Assembly (NCBI RefSeq): GCF_000374645.1
Contig: NZ_KB894800.1
Coordinates: 44,589-108,588 of the forward strand
Length of the DNA stretch: 64,000 nt
DNA from: Arhodomonas aquaeolei DSM 8974
GTDB taxonomy: Bacteria > Pseudomonadota > Gammaproteobacteria > Nitrococcales > Nitrococcaceae
Direction of reading: 5' to 3'
Numbering within the stretch: the stretch's first letter is position 1; each line of letters opens with the position of its first letter. The position numbers and the translations under genes were made by a program. A model generated the notes under the pieces. That model was given only the letters and a program-made list of their open reading frames with translations, had not been told where the DNA came from and did not search any database. Shown piece by piece: positions 52,883 to 63,783 of the stretch.

Positions 52883-53800
52883 ATGGCCGAGCCACTGCAG
52901 ATCTATGTCCTCTCCCGTAACGCCCGCCTGTACTCGACGCGCCGCATCGTCGAGGCCGGGAAGGAACGCGGCCATACCATGCGTGTCGTCGACCCGCTGC
53001 GCTGCTATGTGAAGATCAGCGCGCACCGGCCGGAGGTGCACTACAAGGGCGACATCCTCGAGTCGCCGAACGCGGTGATCCCGCGCATCGGCGCCTCGGT
53101 GACCTTCTACGGCACCGCCGTGCTGCGGCAGTTCGAGATGATGGGCGTGTTTCCGCTCAACGAGTCCGTGGCGATCACCCGCTCACGGGACAAACTGCGC
53201 TCGATGCAGCTGCTCGCACGCCGCGGCATCGGCCTGCCGGTGACCGGATTCGCCTACTCGCCGGACGACAACGAGGACCTCATCAGCCTGGTCGGGGGCG
53301 CGCCGCTGGTGATCAAGCTCCTCGAAGGGACCCAGGGCAAGGGCGTGGTGCTCGCGGAGACCACCAAGGCCGCGGAAAGCGTGATCGACGCCTTTCACGG
53401 CCTGAACGCCTACTTCCTCACCCAGGAGTTCATCCGCGAGGCCGGCGGCGCGGATATCCGCTGCTTCGTGGTGGGCAACCGGGTCATCGCCTCGATGAAG
53501 CGCCAGGCGAAGGAAGGGGAGTTCCGCTCCAACGTCCACCGCGGCGGCGCCGCCACCCCCATCCGCATCACCCCCGAGGAGCGTCAGACGGCGGTACGCG
53601 CGGCCCGGATCATGGGACTCAACGTCGCCGGCGTGGACATCATGCGTTCCAACCACGGCCCGGTGGTGCTGGAGGTGAACTCCTCGCCGGGGCTCGAGGG
53701 CATCGAGACCTCCACCGGCAAGGACGTCGCCGGCGCGATCGTCCAGTTCATCGAGAAGGAAGGCAAGGCCGGCAAGACGCGCACGAAGGGCAAGGGCTGA
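52883..53800 (+). CDS. rimK: RimK, ATP-grasp alpha-L-glutamate ligase
   Basis: A 305-residue ATP-grasp ligase at RimK length. [20 protein letters not shown] opens the N-terminal domain. The ATP-grasp part shows [18 protein letters not shown] (glycine-rich lid), [37 protein letters not shown] (substrate loop) and [19 protein letters not shown] (metal-binding Glu and Asn). It adds glutamates to the C-terminus of ribosomal protein S6 and can make poly-glutamate. It forms an operon-like pair with rimB. The ribosome-binding site is weak. The tail [11 protein letters not shown] is basic, unlike most of the window's proteins. Confidence 0.95.
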   Translation: MAEPLQIYVLSRNARLYSTRRIVEAGKERGHTMRVVDPLRCYVKISAHRPEVHYKGDILESPNAVIPRIGASVTFYGTAVLRQFEMMGVFPLNESVAITRSRDKLRSMQLLARRGIGLPVTGFAYSPDDNEDLISLVGGAPLVIKLLEGTQGKGVVLAETTKAAESVIDAFHGLNAYFLTQEFIREAGGADIRCFVVGNRVIASMKRQAKEGEFRSNVHRGGAATPIRITPEERQTAVRAARIMGLNVAGVDIMRSNHGPVVLEVNSSPGLEGIETSTGKDVAGAIVQFIEKEGKAGKTRTKGKG

Positions 53801-53823
53801 CGCGGCTTCCCGCCATACGGCGC

Positions 53824-53850
53824 CGGGCGGCCCGCGCACCGGGCCGCCCG
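53824..53850. terminator. Bidirectional hairpin between rimK and the converging gene
   Basis: A perfect 11-bp inverted repeat, CGGGCGGCCCG (53824-53834) and CGGGCCGCCCG (53840-53850), with a 5-base loop lies between the two stop codons (53800 and 53867). Confidence 0.7.
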
Positions 53851-53866
53851 CGGATAGTGGTCGGGG

Positions 53867-54538
53867 CTACTGGCCACCGCCCTGCTGCATCATCTCCCGT
53901 GGGTCCATGGGCTCGGCGGGCAGCTCGAAACGGCCGGCCGCCGGGGCGTCACCGGATATCTCCACGACCTCGAACTGCCCCTCCAGCCGGAGCAGCCCCA
54001 GGCCGCGCTCCTGCAGTCCGGACATCACGCCGCCCTCGTCCCAGTCGGCCCCCATGCTCCGGGCCAGCTCGCCCCAGGCATCGCTCAGGGACTGCGCCAT
54101 GGGATCGTCGCTGAGCACGACACGGCCGGACTTCTCCTCACCCTTTTCGCGCCAGCGCATGCGATAGAGCTCGCCGTCGATCCCGGCCACGGTGGCGCTC
54201 CCGTCCAGGGCATCCAGGCCGAGCAGCGCCGTGCGCCCCGCGAGGCCGTCGCCCTTGGCCTCACCGCCACCCTTCTGCATCGCCGTGAGATCGAGCACCA
54301 TGGCGTCGGCGCCACTGCCGCGCACCGCATAGGCGTGACCGTCGCGCACGAGCATGTAGCCCTGCTGACCGGGCACCTCCATGCGGACCTCGCCGTCGTC
54401 GCCCCACTCGAAGGTCATGGGCTTCATCGCCCCCTGGGGTCCGGCCTCGACGCGCACCCTGGCGGTACCCGCGGCAAACGCCGGCAGCATGACGAGCGCC
54501 AGCGCACCCGCGGTGATCACCGTAAACAGACGTTTCAT
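53867..54538 (-). CDS. Exported protein of unknown function, DUF4412-like
   Basis: A 223-residue protein with a clear signal peptide (MKRLFTVITAGALALVMLPA, cleavage after FAA). The mature part is beta-rich and acidic, with MTFEWGDDGEVRMEVPGQQGYMLV and GHAYAVRGSGADAMVLDLTAM early. A helical middle (MAQSLSDAWGELARSMGADW) and a last strand (FEVVEISGDAPAAGRFELPA) precede a MMQQGGGQ end. The layout resembles DUF4412 periplasmic proteins, but I cannot confirm the family. GAGGA lies 10 bases before the ATG at 54538. It is divergent from ettA and converges on rimK; no function can be inferred from them. Confidence 0.7.
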   Translation of the reverse strand: MKRLFTVITAGALALVMLPAFAAGTARVRVEAGPQGAMKPMTFEWGDDGEVRMEVPGQQGYMLVRDGHAYAVRGSGADAMVLDLTAMQKGGGEAKGDGLAGRTALLGLDALDGSATVAGIDGELYRMRWREKGEEKSGRVVLSDDPMAQSLSDAWGELARSMGADWDEGGVMSGLQERGLGLLRLEGQFEVVEISGDAPAAGRFELPAEPMDPREMMQQGGGQ

Positions 54539-54685
54539 GATCTCTTCCTCGTGTGTGGTGTGGTAGCCGTCCAATCGGCTTTATCCCTACCAGAGAACCC
54601 CTTACACTGCACTTAATCGTATTCCGCCCGCGCCCGCGGGCGCGATTCCGTCCCTGTACCCACTACGAGAACCCGATAGCTGCCA

Positions 54686-56327
<1,642 letters not shown>

Positions 56328-56353
<26 letters not shown>

Positions 56354-58046
56354 GCCCGGCCACGTGTGCCGGCCCGCCCGGGCGGGCCGCACACTCGCGG
56401 AATATGCGCACCGTGCAGCGTGCGCAGGTGGCGTCGTCGAGGCGGGGGACCGTCTCGGCGATGGCCGTACCCGGATTCGCGCTCAGCCGCGGCTGCCCCG
56501 GACGATCCGCGTGGCCGGTACGGTGCAGCGCCCGGCGCACGTCGTCCTTGAGCGAGCAGATCACCAGGGCGCCCCCCATCCCCTCCAGCCGCTCGGCCTC
56601 CTCGGCCAGCATGCCGGCACCGGCGACATCAATCAGCGGAATGCCGCTGCCGATGACCAGAAGGTACGGCCGCTCCGGCCCCGTATGCGCCCGCACGGCA
56701 TCCCGCACGTGCTCCACCGCACCGAAGAACACCGCGCCGTCGACACGAAGCACCGCGAACTGCGGGCAGACCGCCAGCTCGTGCTTGCCGGCGTTGCGGA
56801 GGTCCCGCCCCGGCCGGTCGGCCCGGGGCGCCACCTCCACGATGCGCGGGCGGGCGGCCTGGGCGAGGTAGACGAACAGCGAGACGACCACACCGATGAG
56901 CACGGCGTAGGCGAGCTCCAGGAACACGGTGGCCAGGAACGTGGCCACCAGCACCGCCGCCTCGCCCCGGCCGGCACGCAGGACCTCGCGAATGGCGGGC
57001 ACGTCCACCAGGCGGACCGCCACCACCAGGATCACCCCGGCCATCGCCGGCAGCGGCAGCCACTGCCCCAGGCCGGGCCAGGCCAGGGCCACCGCGGCCA
57101 CGGTCACCGCCGAGACCAGTGCGGCGACGCTCGTGCGTGCGCCGGCCTCCTGATTGGCGGCCGAGCGCGTGAACGAGCCAGTCCCGGGCAGGCAGCCCAG
57201 GAACGAGCCGACCAGGTTGGACACCCCCTGCCCGGTGCACTCGCGATCGGCGTCGATGCGCTGGCCGCTGCGCCGGCCCAGGGCTCGGGCGATGGCAGCG
57301 GCCTCCAGCAGGCCCAGCAGCGCAATCGCCGCGGCCCCCGGCACCAGCTGCGGCAGCCGGCCCGGCGAGATCACCGGATGGATCGCGGGCAGCGAGGCGA
57401 GGCTGAGCGTGCCCACGCGGGCGACATCGCCGCCCCCGGCCAGCGCCACGCCGGCACTGCCGGCCACCAGGCCGCCGAGCAGCGCGCCCCCGCGCAGGCC
57501 GAGACGGCGCAGTACCAGGATCGCCAGGATCACCCCCGCACCGGTGGCGACAGAGGGCCAGGAGGCCTGCTGGAGCATCGCCCCGGGACTGTTCGTCGAG
57601 CCGGCACCAAGCAACTCCGGCACCTGACTCCAGGCAATGAGCACGGCGGCGCCGGCGGTGAAGCCGACGATCACCGTGTGCGAGACGAAGTTCACCAGCC
57701 GCCCCAGTCGCAACAGGCCCACGGCGAGCTGCATCACGCCGGCCAGGGCCATCACCGTGACCACCAGCATCAGGTAGTCGCCGCTGCCGGGCTCGGCAAG
57801 GGGCGAGACCACGGCGAAGGTCAGCAGCGACAGCGCCGCCGCGGGGCCGGTGATCATCTCCCGGGAGCTGCCGGCAAGCGCGGCCACCGCCGTCACCACG
57901 ACGGCGCTGCGCAGCCCCCACTCGGCGGGGACACCGGCGATCAGGGCGTAGGCGATGACCTGGGGTAGCGCGAGCAGCCCGCCGATGCCGCCGGCGACGG
58001 CATCGGCTCGCAGGGCCGCGAGAGTGAATCGGGGCCATCGGGCCAC
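56328..58046 (-). CDS. SulP family inorganic anion transporter with STAS domain
   Basis: A 572-residue SulP (SLC26-like) protein starting at a GTG (58046) with AAGGAG upstream. It has about 12-14 membrane segments, beginning [22 protein letters not shown] (the SulP N-terminal motif), with [19 protein letters not shown] and [27 protein letters not shown] as transport-core signatures. The STAS domain fills about residues 430-535 ([20 protein letters not shown]). The C-terminal extension holds [12 protein letters not shown], a Cys cluster not usual for the family, which might bind metal or redox-sense. Substrate could be sulfate, bicarbonate or another anion. It follows the aldo/keto reductase by 52 bases. 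The 3-prime end overlaps ettA by 26 bp, tail to tail. Confidence 0.88.
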
Positions 58047-58098
58047 GCTGGCAGAGCTCCTTTATTCATCGGGCGCCGCCGGCGCGGGGCGACGCGGT

Positions 58099-58938
58099 TC
58101 AGCCGGCGTTATCCCACTCCGGGGCCAGGCCGGCAGGGTTGACGACGCGACCGTCCGCCCGGGCGAGCCCGCTGATGCGGCGCATCTCCTCGTCGGACAG
58201 CGAGAAACCGAGGATATCGAAGTTGGCGCGCACATGCTCGGCCCGACGGCTGCGCGGGATCGCCACCACGCCCGGCTGCTGGTAGTGCCAGCGCAGGATC
58301 ACCTGGGCCGGCGTGCAGTCATGATCGCGGGCGATCGCGGCGATGGTGCCGTCGTTCAGCACACCGCCCTGCCCCAGGGGGCAGTAGGCCGTCAGCGCCA
58401 TGCCGCGCTCGCGCAGCGCCTCGAGCAGCGGCGCCTGCGAGAGATAGGGGTGATACTCCACCTGGTCGGTGACCAGCGGCGCGGCGCTGAGCCCCTCGGC
58501 CTCGCGCACCAGCGCCACGGGGAAATTGCTCACCCCGATATGACGGGCCAGCCCCTGATCACGGACATCGTTGAGTGCGCCGATGGTCTCCCCGAGCGGG
58601 ACGTCGCGGTTCGGCCAGTGGAGCAGCAGCAGATCGACGCTGTCCACGCCGAGACGCCCCAGGCTCTCGCGCACGGAGCGCTGCAGGTCGCCGTCGCGGA
58701 AACGGTCCACCCAGACCTTGGTGGTCAGCCAGATGTCTTCCCGGGGCACGCCGGCATCGGCGATACCCCGGCCGACACCGGTCTCGTTGCCGTACATCTG
58801 CGCCGTGTCGATGTGCCGGTAGCCCGCCTCCAGGGCGGTACGGACCATATCGCGGGCGTTGTCGTCATCGAGCTGGAAGGTGCCGAAGCCCAGCTTCGGG
58901 ATGCGGGCACCGGCGGATTCGACGTACTCCATTGCCAT
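58099..58938 (-). CDS. Aldo/keto reductase
   Basis: A 279-residue NADPH-dependent aldo/keto reductase of the 2,5-diketo-gluconate reductase/YeaE-like branch. The tetrad is visible: Asp and Tyr in YRHIDTAQMYGNETGVG, Lys in IWLTTKVWVDRF, and His in LLLLHWPNRDVPL. IGVSNFPVALV and AIPRSRRAEHVRANFDIL (the coenzyme 2-prime phosphate segment) complete the barrel. GGGGGAC precedes the ATG at 58938. It is the first gene of a probable pair with sulP; there is no obvious functional link. It is divergent from purU. Confidence 0.9.
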   Translation of the reverse strand: MAMEYVESAGARIPKLGFGTFQLDDDNARDMVRTALEAGYRHIDTAQMYGNETGVGRGIADAGVPREDIWLTTKVWVDRFRDGDLQRSVRESLGRLGVDSVDLLLLHWPNRDVPLGETIGALNDVRDQGLARHIGVSNFPVALVREAEGLSAAPLVTDQVEYHPYLSQAPLLEALRERGMALTAYCPLGQGGVLNDGTIAAIARDHDCTPAQVILRWHYQQPGVVAIPRSRRAEHVRANFDILGFSLSDEEMRRISGLARADGRVVNPAGLAPEWDNAG

Positions 58939-59085
58939 GAGTCCCCCTTGGGTGGCGATCTTCGGGATTGCGGCATCGATAGCCTGCGAACGTTAAAGGG
59001 GATGACGCCTCATCACGTCCCTTTCAACCCCGGCGCTGCGGTACACTACGCGATCCCGTGCATCAGCCAGTGAAGGCAGCCACCC

Positions 59086-59955
59086 ATGAGCACCGGCCCG
59101 CAGCGCACCGCGATCCTCCTCGCCCACTGCCCGGACCAGCGCGGCCTGGTCGCGGCGGTGGGCGATTTCGTCGCCCGCCACGGCGGCAACATCGTCTACT
59201 TCGACCAGCACGTCGACGACAGCCAGGGCGTGTTCTTCATGCGCGTCGAGTGGGCCCTGGACGGATTCCGCATCGCCCCGGAGGCCATCGGCGAGGCCTT
59301 CGCCGGCGAGATCGCCGGGCGCTACGGCATGGCGTGGCGGCTGCACTTCTCCGACGAGCGCCCCAGGCTGGCGCTGTTCGTCTCCCGGCTGCCGCACTGC
59401 CTCTACGACCTGCTCTCGCGCTGGCAGGGCGGTGAGTGGTCAGTGGACATCCCGCTGATCGTCTCCAATCACGAGGACCTGCGCCCGGTCGCGGAGCGCT
59501 TCGGCATCGACTATCACTGCCTGCCGATCACCCCGGAGAACAAGGCGGCGCAGGAGGCACGCGAGCTCGAGCTGCTCCGCGCCCACGAGATCGATCTGGT
59601 GGTGCTGGCGCGCTACATGCAGATCGTCGGCCCCGCGCTGATCGAGGCCTATCGCGAGCGGCTGATCAATATCCACCACTCGTTCCTGCCGGCCTTCGCC
59701 GGCGCGCGGCCGTACCACGCGGCCCATGCCCGCGGCGTGAAGATCATCGGCGCGACCAGTCACTACGTCACCGAGGAGCTCGACGCCGGGCCCATCATCG
59801 CCCAGGACGTCACCCCGGTGACCCACCGGGACGACGTCGACGAACTGGTGCGCAAGGGACGCGACCTGGAGCGGCTGGTGCTCGCGCAGGCGGTACACGC
59901 CCACCTGCAGCGCAAGATCCTCTCCTACGGCAACCGCACCGTGATCTTCGACTAG
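59086..59955 (+). CDS. purU: Formyltetrahydrofolate deformylase
   Basis: A 289-residue PurU. The N-terminal ACT domain (about 1-85) opens TAILLAHCPDQRGLVAAVGDFV and senses glycine/methionine in E. coli. The C-terminal hydrolase resembles GART: IPLIVSNHEDLRPVAERF, HHSFLPAFAGARPYHAAHARGVKIIGATSHYVTEELDAGPII, containing catalytic Asn/His/Asp. It releases formate and tetrahydrofolate from 10-formyl-THF and balances one-carbon pools. The ATG at 59086 has a weak AAGGCAG ribosome-binding site. It converges with the M48 protease, overlapping by 4 bp. Confidence 0.95.
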   Translation: MSTGPQRTAILLAHCPDQRGLVAAVGDFVARHGGNIVYFDQHVDDSQGVFFMRVEWALDGFRIAPEAIGEAFAGEIAGRYGMAWRLHFSDERPRLALFVSRLPHCLYDLLSRWQGGEWSVDIPLIVSNHEDLRPVAERFGIDYHCLPITPENKAAQEARELELLRAHEIDLVVLARYMQIVGPALIEAYRERLINIHHSFLPAFAGARPYHAAHARGVKIIGATSHYVTEELDAGPIIAQDVTPVTHRDDVDELVRKGRDLERLVLAQAVHAHLQRKILSYGNRTVIFD

Positions 59956-60764
59956 GGCGTGACCCGCTTGCAGCCCGGCCTGCGCCCGGACTCCTGCGCC
60001 TGGCGGTACAGGGACATGGCACGGGGCATGTCCGACTGGAGGCCGTCGATACGCGAGCCATGGGAGGGGTGGGTGGAGAGGAACTCCGGCGGCTGGGCCC
60101 CCTTGGACTCCGCCTCCATGTTCTCCCACAACGCGACGCTCTCCCGCGGGTCGAAGCCGGCGCGGGCCATCAGCTCCAGGCCGATGGTGTCGGCCTCGCT
60201 CTCGTGGAGGCGGCTGAACGGCAGCAGCACCCCCACCTCGGCACCGAGGCCGAGCAGGGCCAGGGCCTGCTGGCGGTCACCGTCGCCGTTGCCGGCGATG
60301 ATGCCGGCGACGGCCAGCCCCGTGCCCACCGCAAACTGCTGGGACATGCGCTCGTTGCTGTGGTCGGCCATGACGTGTCCGACCTCGTGGCCGATGACGG
60401 CGGCGAGCTGATCCGGCGACTTCGCCACTTCCAGCAGCCCGCGATGGACGCCGATCTTGCCGCCTGGCAGGGCGAAGGCGTTGGCGCTGTCGAGATCGAA
60501 CACGCGCACCTCCCAGTCGCCGTCGGGCTGGTAGCGCTGGGGCACAACGGCGGTGATGGCGTCGGCCACGCAGCGCACGTAGCCGGTCACCGCCTTGTTG
60601 TCGAGCACCGGCTTCTCGTCCTTCATCTCCTTGAAGGCAGCCACGCCCATGGCCTGCATCTGGCCGGCGGGGAAGAGCTGGAGCTGGCGCCGCCCCGTCG
60701 GCGAGGTCGCACAGGCGACGACGAGCAGGGCCACCACCGTGGCGATCGCGAGTTGCCGCAGCAT
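59952..60764 (-). CDS. M48 family metalloprotease, lipoprotein
   Basis: A 270-residue protein starting at the ATG at 60764, with GGGAGGAG upstream. Residues 1-18 are a lipoprotein signal with the lipobox VVAC (Cys18), so the protein is membrane-tethered in the periplasm. The zinc motif HEVGH lies at 126-130 and the third-ligand Glu in RLHESEADTIGLELM; FSTHPSHGSRI-like FLSTHPSHGSRIDGL follows near the end. It resembles LoiP/YcaL-type M48 proteases that degrade misfolded outer-membrane proteins such as BamA. It lies 50 bases after the P-type ATPase gene, in the same direction. Confidence 0.9.
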   Translation of the reverse strand: MLRQLAIATVVALLVVACATSPTGRRQLQLFPAGQMQAMGVAAFKEMKDEKPVLDNKAVTGYVRCVADAITAVVPQRYQPDGDWEVRVFDLDSANAFALPGGKIGVHRGLLEVAKSPDQLAAVIGHEVGHVMADHSNERMSQQFAVGTGLAVAGIIAGNGDGDRQQALALLGLGAEVGVLLPFSRLHESEADTIGLELMARAGFDPRESVALWENMEAESKGAQPPEFLSTHPSHGSRIDGLQSDMPRAMSLYRQAQESGRRPGCKRVTP

Positions 60765-60814
60765 GGGGTCTCCTCCCGGGCATCGACCATTCGCGCCGGC
60801 GGCACGCCGCCGGC

Positions 60815-63001
60815 TCATTCCGGCCCGCCGCCGGCAACCTCCTGGTAGCGCAGCCGCGCGGCGTTGGCCAGCACTGTGAGCACCGATAGTACCACCAGCA
60901 CCGCCAGTACGCCCGGGGTCACCAGCCACCCGAAAACCGGCCATGCGAGCCCCGCGGCAACGGGTGCCAGCGCCAGCGCATACACCAGTGCACCAAAGGC
61001 GCCCTCGCGCATGTTGCGCACGGTGAGACGGCCGACGAGGACGGCGTCCGCCACCGCGTGGAGGGAATCACGCACCAGGGTCACGTCGGCGCTGTCGACG
61101 GCGACCTCGCTGCCCCGGGCCACCGCGATGCCGACATCCGCGCCCGCCAGCGCAAGGGTGTCGTTGACACCGTCGCCGACCATGCCGACCCGCTCCCCCG
61201 ACTGCTGGAGGTAACGGATATGGCGGGCCTTGTCCTCGGCACGCACACCGGCGCGCACCTCGCCGATGGCCGCGTTCTCCGCGACCGCCCGGGCCGCGCG
61301 GGGCTCATCGCCGGTGAGCATCACCACCCGCAGGCCCAGCCGGCGCAGCCGGGTCACCGAGTCCCGGGCCTCGGGACGCAGCGGTGCCGCCAGTGCCAGC
61401 GCGCCGGCCAGGACCCCGTTGGCGGCGACGAACAGCGGCGTGCTGCCCTCGTCCAGAAGCTCCAGGCCGCGCTTGCTGAGCGGATTGTCTATTCGCGCCG
61501 CGGCCAGCGCCCGGTGTGTACCGACGACCACGTCGCGGCCGTCGATCCGGCCACGCAGTGCGCCGCCGGGCAGGCGCTCGACGTCCTCGGCCACCCCCGC
61601 CCGGATGCTGCGCTCCTGTGCGGCCCGGCTCACCGGCCCGGGACGTTCACCGGCCTCCACCGCCGCCGCCCAGCGGAAGATGTCACGGATGGCAACCCCG
61701 TCCACGGGCTCGACGGCGACCACCTCGGCGGCCGCGGCGGTGAGCGTGCCGGTCTTGTCCAGGGCGATCACCGACAGTCCCGCGAGGGCGTCCAGGACGT
61801 CCGGCTGGCGGGCGATTACGCCGAACTCCACCAGGCGTACGAGGCCGGCATTCAGGGCGAGGGGCACCGCCAGGGGCACCGCGGGCGACGCCGCGAGCAC
61901 CAACAGTACGCACGCGGACAGCAGTGCCTGCCCGGGGGTCCCGTCGAGCAGCCACCAGCCGGCCAGGGACAGCACCGCCGCCGTCAGGGCACCGGCGAGC
62001 AGCCAGCCGAGGAGCCGGTCCAGGCCGTGGCAGGGACGGCGGCTCGGACCACCGGGACGGTGAACCCCCGCGATGATGCCGGCCAGCTCCCCTTCGCCGG
62101 GCGGCCGCGTCACCACCATCGTGAAGCCGCCGTCCCGGCACAGGGTGCCCGCGAGGACCCGGTCACCGGCCTCGCGGCTGACCACCCCTTCCGTTCCGGT
62201 AAACGCAGACTCGTCCACGCTCGCCCGTCCCGTCTCGATGCGGCCGTCGGCGGGCACACGTTCGCCGCCGTCGACATGGACCCGGGCCCCCTCCGTGAGC
62301 CGCGACGCCGGCACCCGCCGCCAGCCGCGGGCGGTATGCTCGGCGGCCGTGGCCGGCAGCAGCGCCTTCAGGCTGTCCACCGGGCGCGCGACCGGCCCCG
62401 CACCCCGGCCCATCAACGCGACCCCGGCCTGGTAGACCGCGAGGGCAAACAGCGGGAACGCCAGGTACCCGCCCTGCCCCTCCGGCACGAGCAGTGCCGG
62501 GGCGGCAAGCACCAGCAGCGCGTGTGCGACACTCGCGGCCACGCCGCCGCATACCAGCCCCAGTGCGGGGACGCACCGCGGCCGCTCCCGGGCCGCCCCG
62601 CGGGCCAGCGCCGCGGGCAGGGCCCGGACCGTCACCAGCGCGACCACCGCCACACCGGCCACGCGCCACGCGGGCCCCGCCCCCAGTGCCTGCGCATAGG
62701 TATCGATGATGAGGAGCACGACCCCGGCGAACGCGGCGGCCACGGCCAAGCGCCCGGTCCGCGGGTCCGCGTCGCGGGAGGGACCGGCAGCGATCACGGT
62801 ATAGCCGAGCGGGGCCAGCACCGTAACGAGGTCCGTCTCGCTGACCTCGCCGCGCACGATCAGCCTTCGCTGCCCGGGCTTCAGCCAGACACCGCTGACG
62901 CCGCCGATACGGGCGACCGCCGCCTCCACGGCTGCCCGCGCGGCGGCCGGCACCGGCTCGCGGATCTCGAAGGAGCGGCAGCGGACCGCACTCCAGCACA
63001 T
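60815..63001 (-). CDS. Divergent P1B-like heavy-metal ATPase lacking the CPC motif
   Basis: A 728-residue P-type ATPase with the P1B layout: an N-terminal HMA-like fold (about 9-75) without a CxxC, then about 8 membrane helices. DKTGT (415-419), MLTGD (562-565) and GDGVND (609-614) are intact, so phosphorylation is plausible. Three other motifs are altered: the actuator TGE is TGTEG (268-272), the P1B ion-site CPC is SPA (372-374, ASPAVPLAVP), and the P1B HP dipeptide is RP (EAGERPGP, 453-454). The ion and even transport activity are therefore uncertain; S-P-C-type subgroups exist but SPA is not one I know. GGGGAGAT precedes the ATG at 63001. The M48 protease gene follows. Confidence 0.8.
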   Translation of the reverse strand: MCWSAVRCRSFEIREPVPAAARAAVEAAVARIGGVSGVWLKPGQRRLIVRGEVSETDLVTVLAPLGYTVIAAGPSRDADPRTGRLAVAAAFAGVVLLIIDTYAQALGAGPAWRVAGVAVVALVTVRALPAALARGAARERPRCVPALGLVCGGVAASVAHALLVLAAPALLVPEGQGGYLAFPLFALAVYQAGVALMGRGAGPVARPVDSLKALLPATAAEHTARGWRRVPASRLTEGARVHVDGGERVPADGRIETGRASVDESAFTGTEGVVSREAGDRVLAGTLCRDGGFTMVVTRPPGEGELAGIIAGVHRPGGPSRRPCHGLDRLLGWLLAGALTAAVLSLAGWWLLDGTPGQALLSACVLLVLAASPAVPLAVPLALNAGLVRLVEFGVIARQPDVLDALAGLSVIALDKTGTLTAAAAEVVAVEPVDGVAIRDIFRWAAAVEAGERPGPVSRAAQERSIRAGVAEDVERLPGGALRGRIDGRDVVVGTHRALAAARIDNPLSKRGLELLDEGSTPLFVAANGVLAGALALAAPLRPEARDSVTRLRRLGLRVVMLTGDEPRAARAVAENAAIGEVRAGVRAEDKARHIRYLQQSGERVGMVGDGVNDTLALAGADVGIAVARGSEVAVDSADVTLVRDSLHAVADAVLVGRLTVRNMREGAFGALVYALALAPVAAGLAWPVFGWLVTPGVLAVLVVLSVLTVLANAARLRYQEVAGGGPE

Positions 63002-63111
63002 GCTTATCTCCCCGTTTCGACACCGGCGGCATCCCCTGCGGACCGGGTCCCGCTGCTATGCTGAACACCGGACGTCACGGTTATCGAGGGTCCGGACCAC
63101 GGGAGCGAAGG

Positions 63112-63780
63112 ATGCCGCAGACGATTGTATTCGATGTAAACGAGACGCTGCTCGATCTGGGCGCGCTGGATCCGGTCTTCGAGCGGCTGTTCGGCGACGC
63201 CGGCGCCCGCCGGGAATGGTTCGCCCAGGTCCTGCAGAGCGCGATGACCGTCACGCTGACCGGCCGTTACGAGGACTTCAGCAGCGTCGGGGCGGCGGCA
63301 CTGAGCATGGTCGCGCAACGGCGCGGTGTCACCCTGGAGCGGGCCGGCCGCCAGGATGTCGCCGCCGGCATGCGCCGGCTGCCGCCCCACCCGGAGGTTG
63401 CGGACGCCCTCGCCCGCCTGCGGGATGCCGGCTTCCCGCTGGTGGCCCTGACCAACTCCGCCCCGGAGGTGATGCGCGACCAGCTCGCCCATGCGGGGCT
63501 CAGCCCGCTGCTGGACGCGATGCACTCGGTGGACGCCGCGCGCGCGCTCAAGCCGGCACGCGCCGTCTACGACACCGCCGCCCGGCTGATCGGCGAGCGC
63601 CCGGCCGCACTGACGATGGTGGCCGCCCACGGCTGGGACATCGCCGGTGCCATGAGCGCCGGCTGGCAGGGCGCCTTCATCGCGCGCCCCGGCCAGGTCC
63701 CGGAGGCGCTGTTCCCGGCGCCGACGATCATCGCCGCCGACCTGGCGGAGGCGGCGGATGCCCTCATCGCCCGTGGCTGA
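63112..63780 (+). CDS. Type II haloacid dehalogenase (HAD superfamily)
   Basis: A 222-residue HAD hydrolase of the (S)-2-haloacid dehalogenase type. Motif I is IVFDVNETLLDL with the nucleophile Asp; motif II is VALTNSAPEVM; motif III Lys in LKPARAVYD; and motif IV VAAHGWDIAGAMSAG with its Asp. The N in NSA and the AAHGWD motif are typical of dehalogenases rather than phosphatases. It would release halide from 2-haloacids such as L-2-chloropropionate; activity is not certain, as close relatives are phosphatases. The ATG at 63112 has GGGAGCGAAGG upstream and is preferred to 63058. It is divergent from the P-type ATPase across 110 bases. Confidence 0.87.
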   Translation: MPQTIVFDVNETLLDLGALDPVFERLFGDAGARREWFAQVLQSAMTVTLTGRYEDFSSVGAAALSMVAQRRGVTLERAGRQDVAAGMRRLPPHPEVADALARLRDAGFPLVALTNSAPEVMRDQLAHAGLSPLLDAMHSVDAARALKPARAVYDTAARLIGERPAALTMVAAHGWDIAGAMSAGWQGAFIARPGQVPEALFPAPTIIAADLAEAADALIARG

Positions 63781-63783
63781 GCC

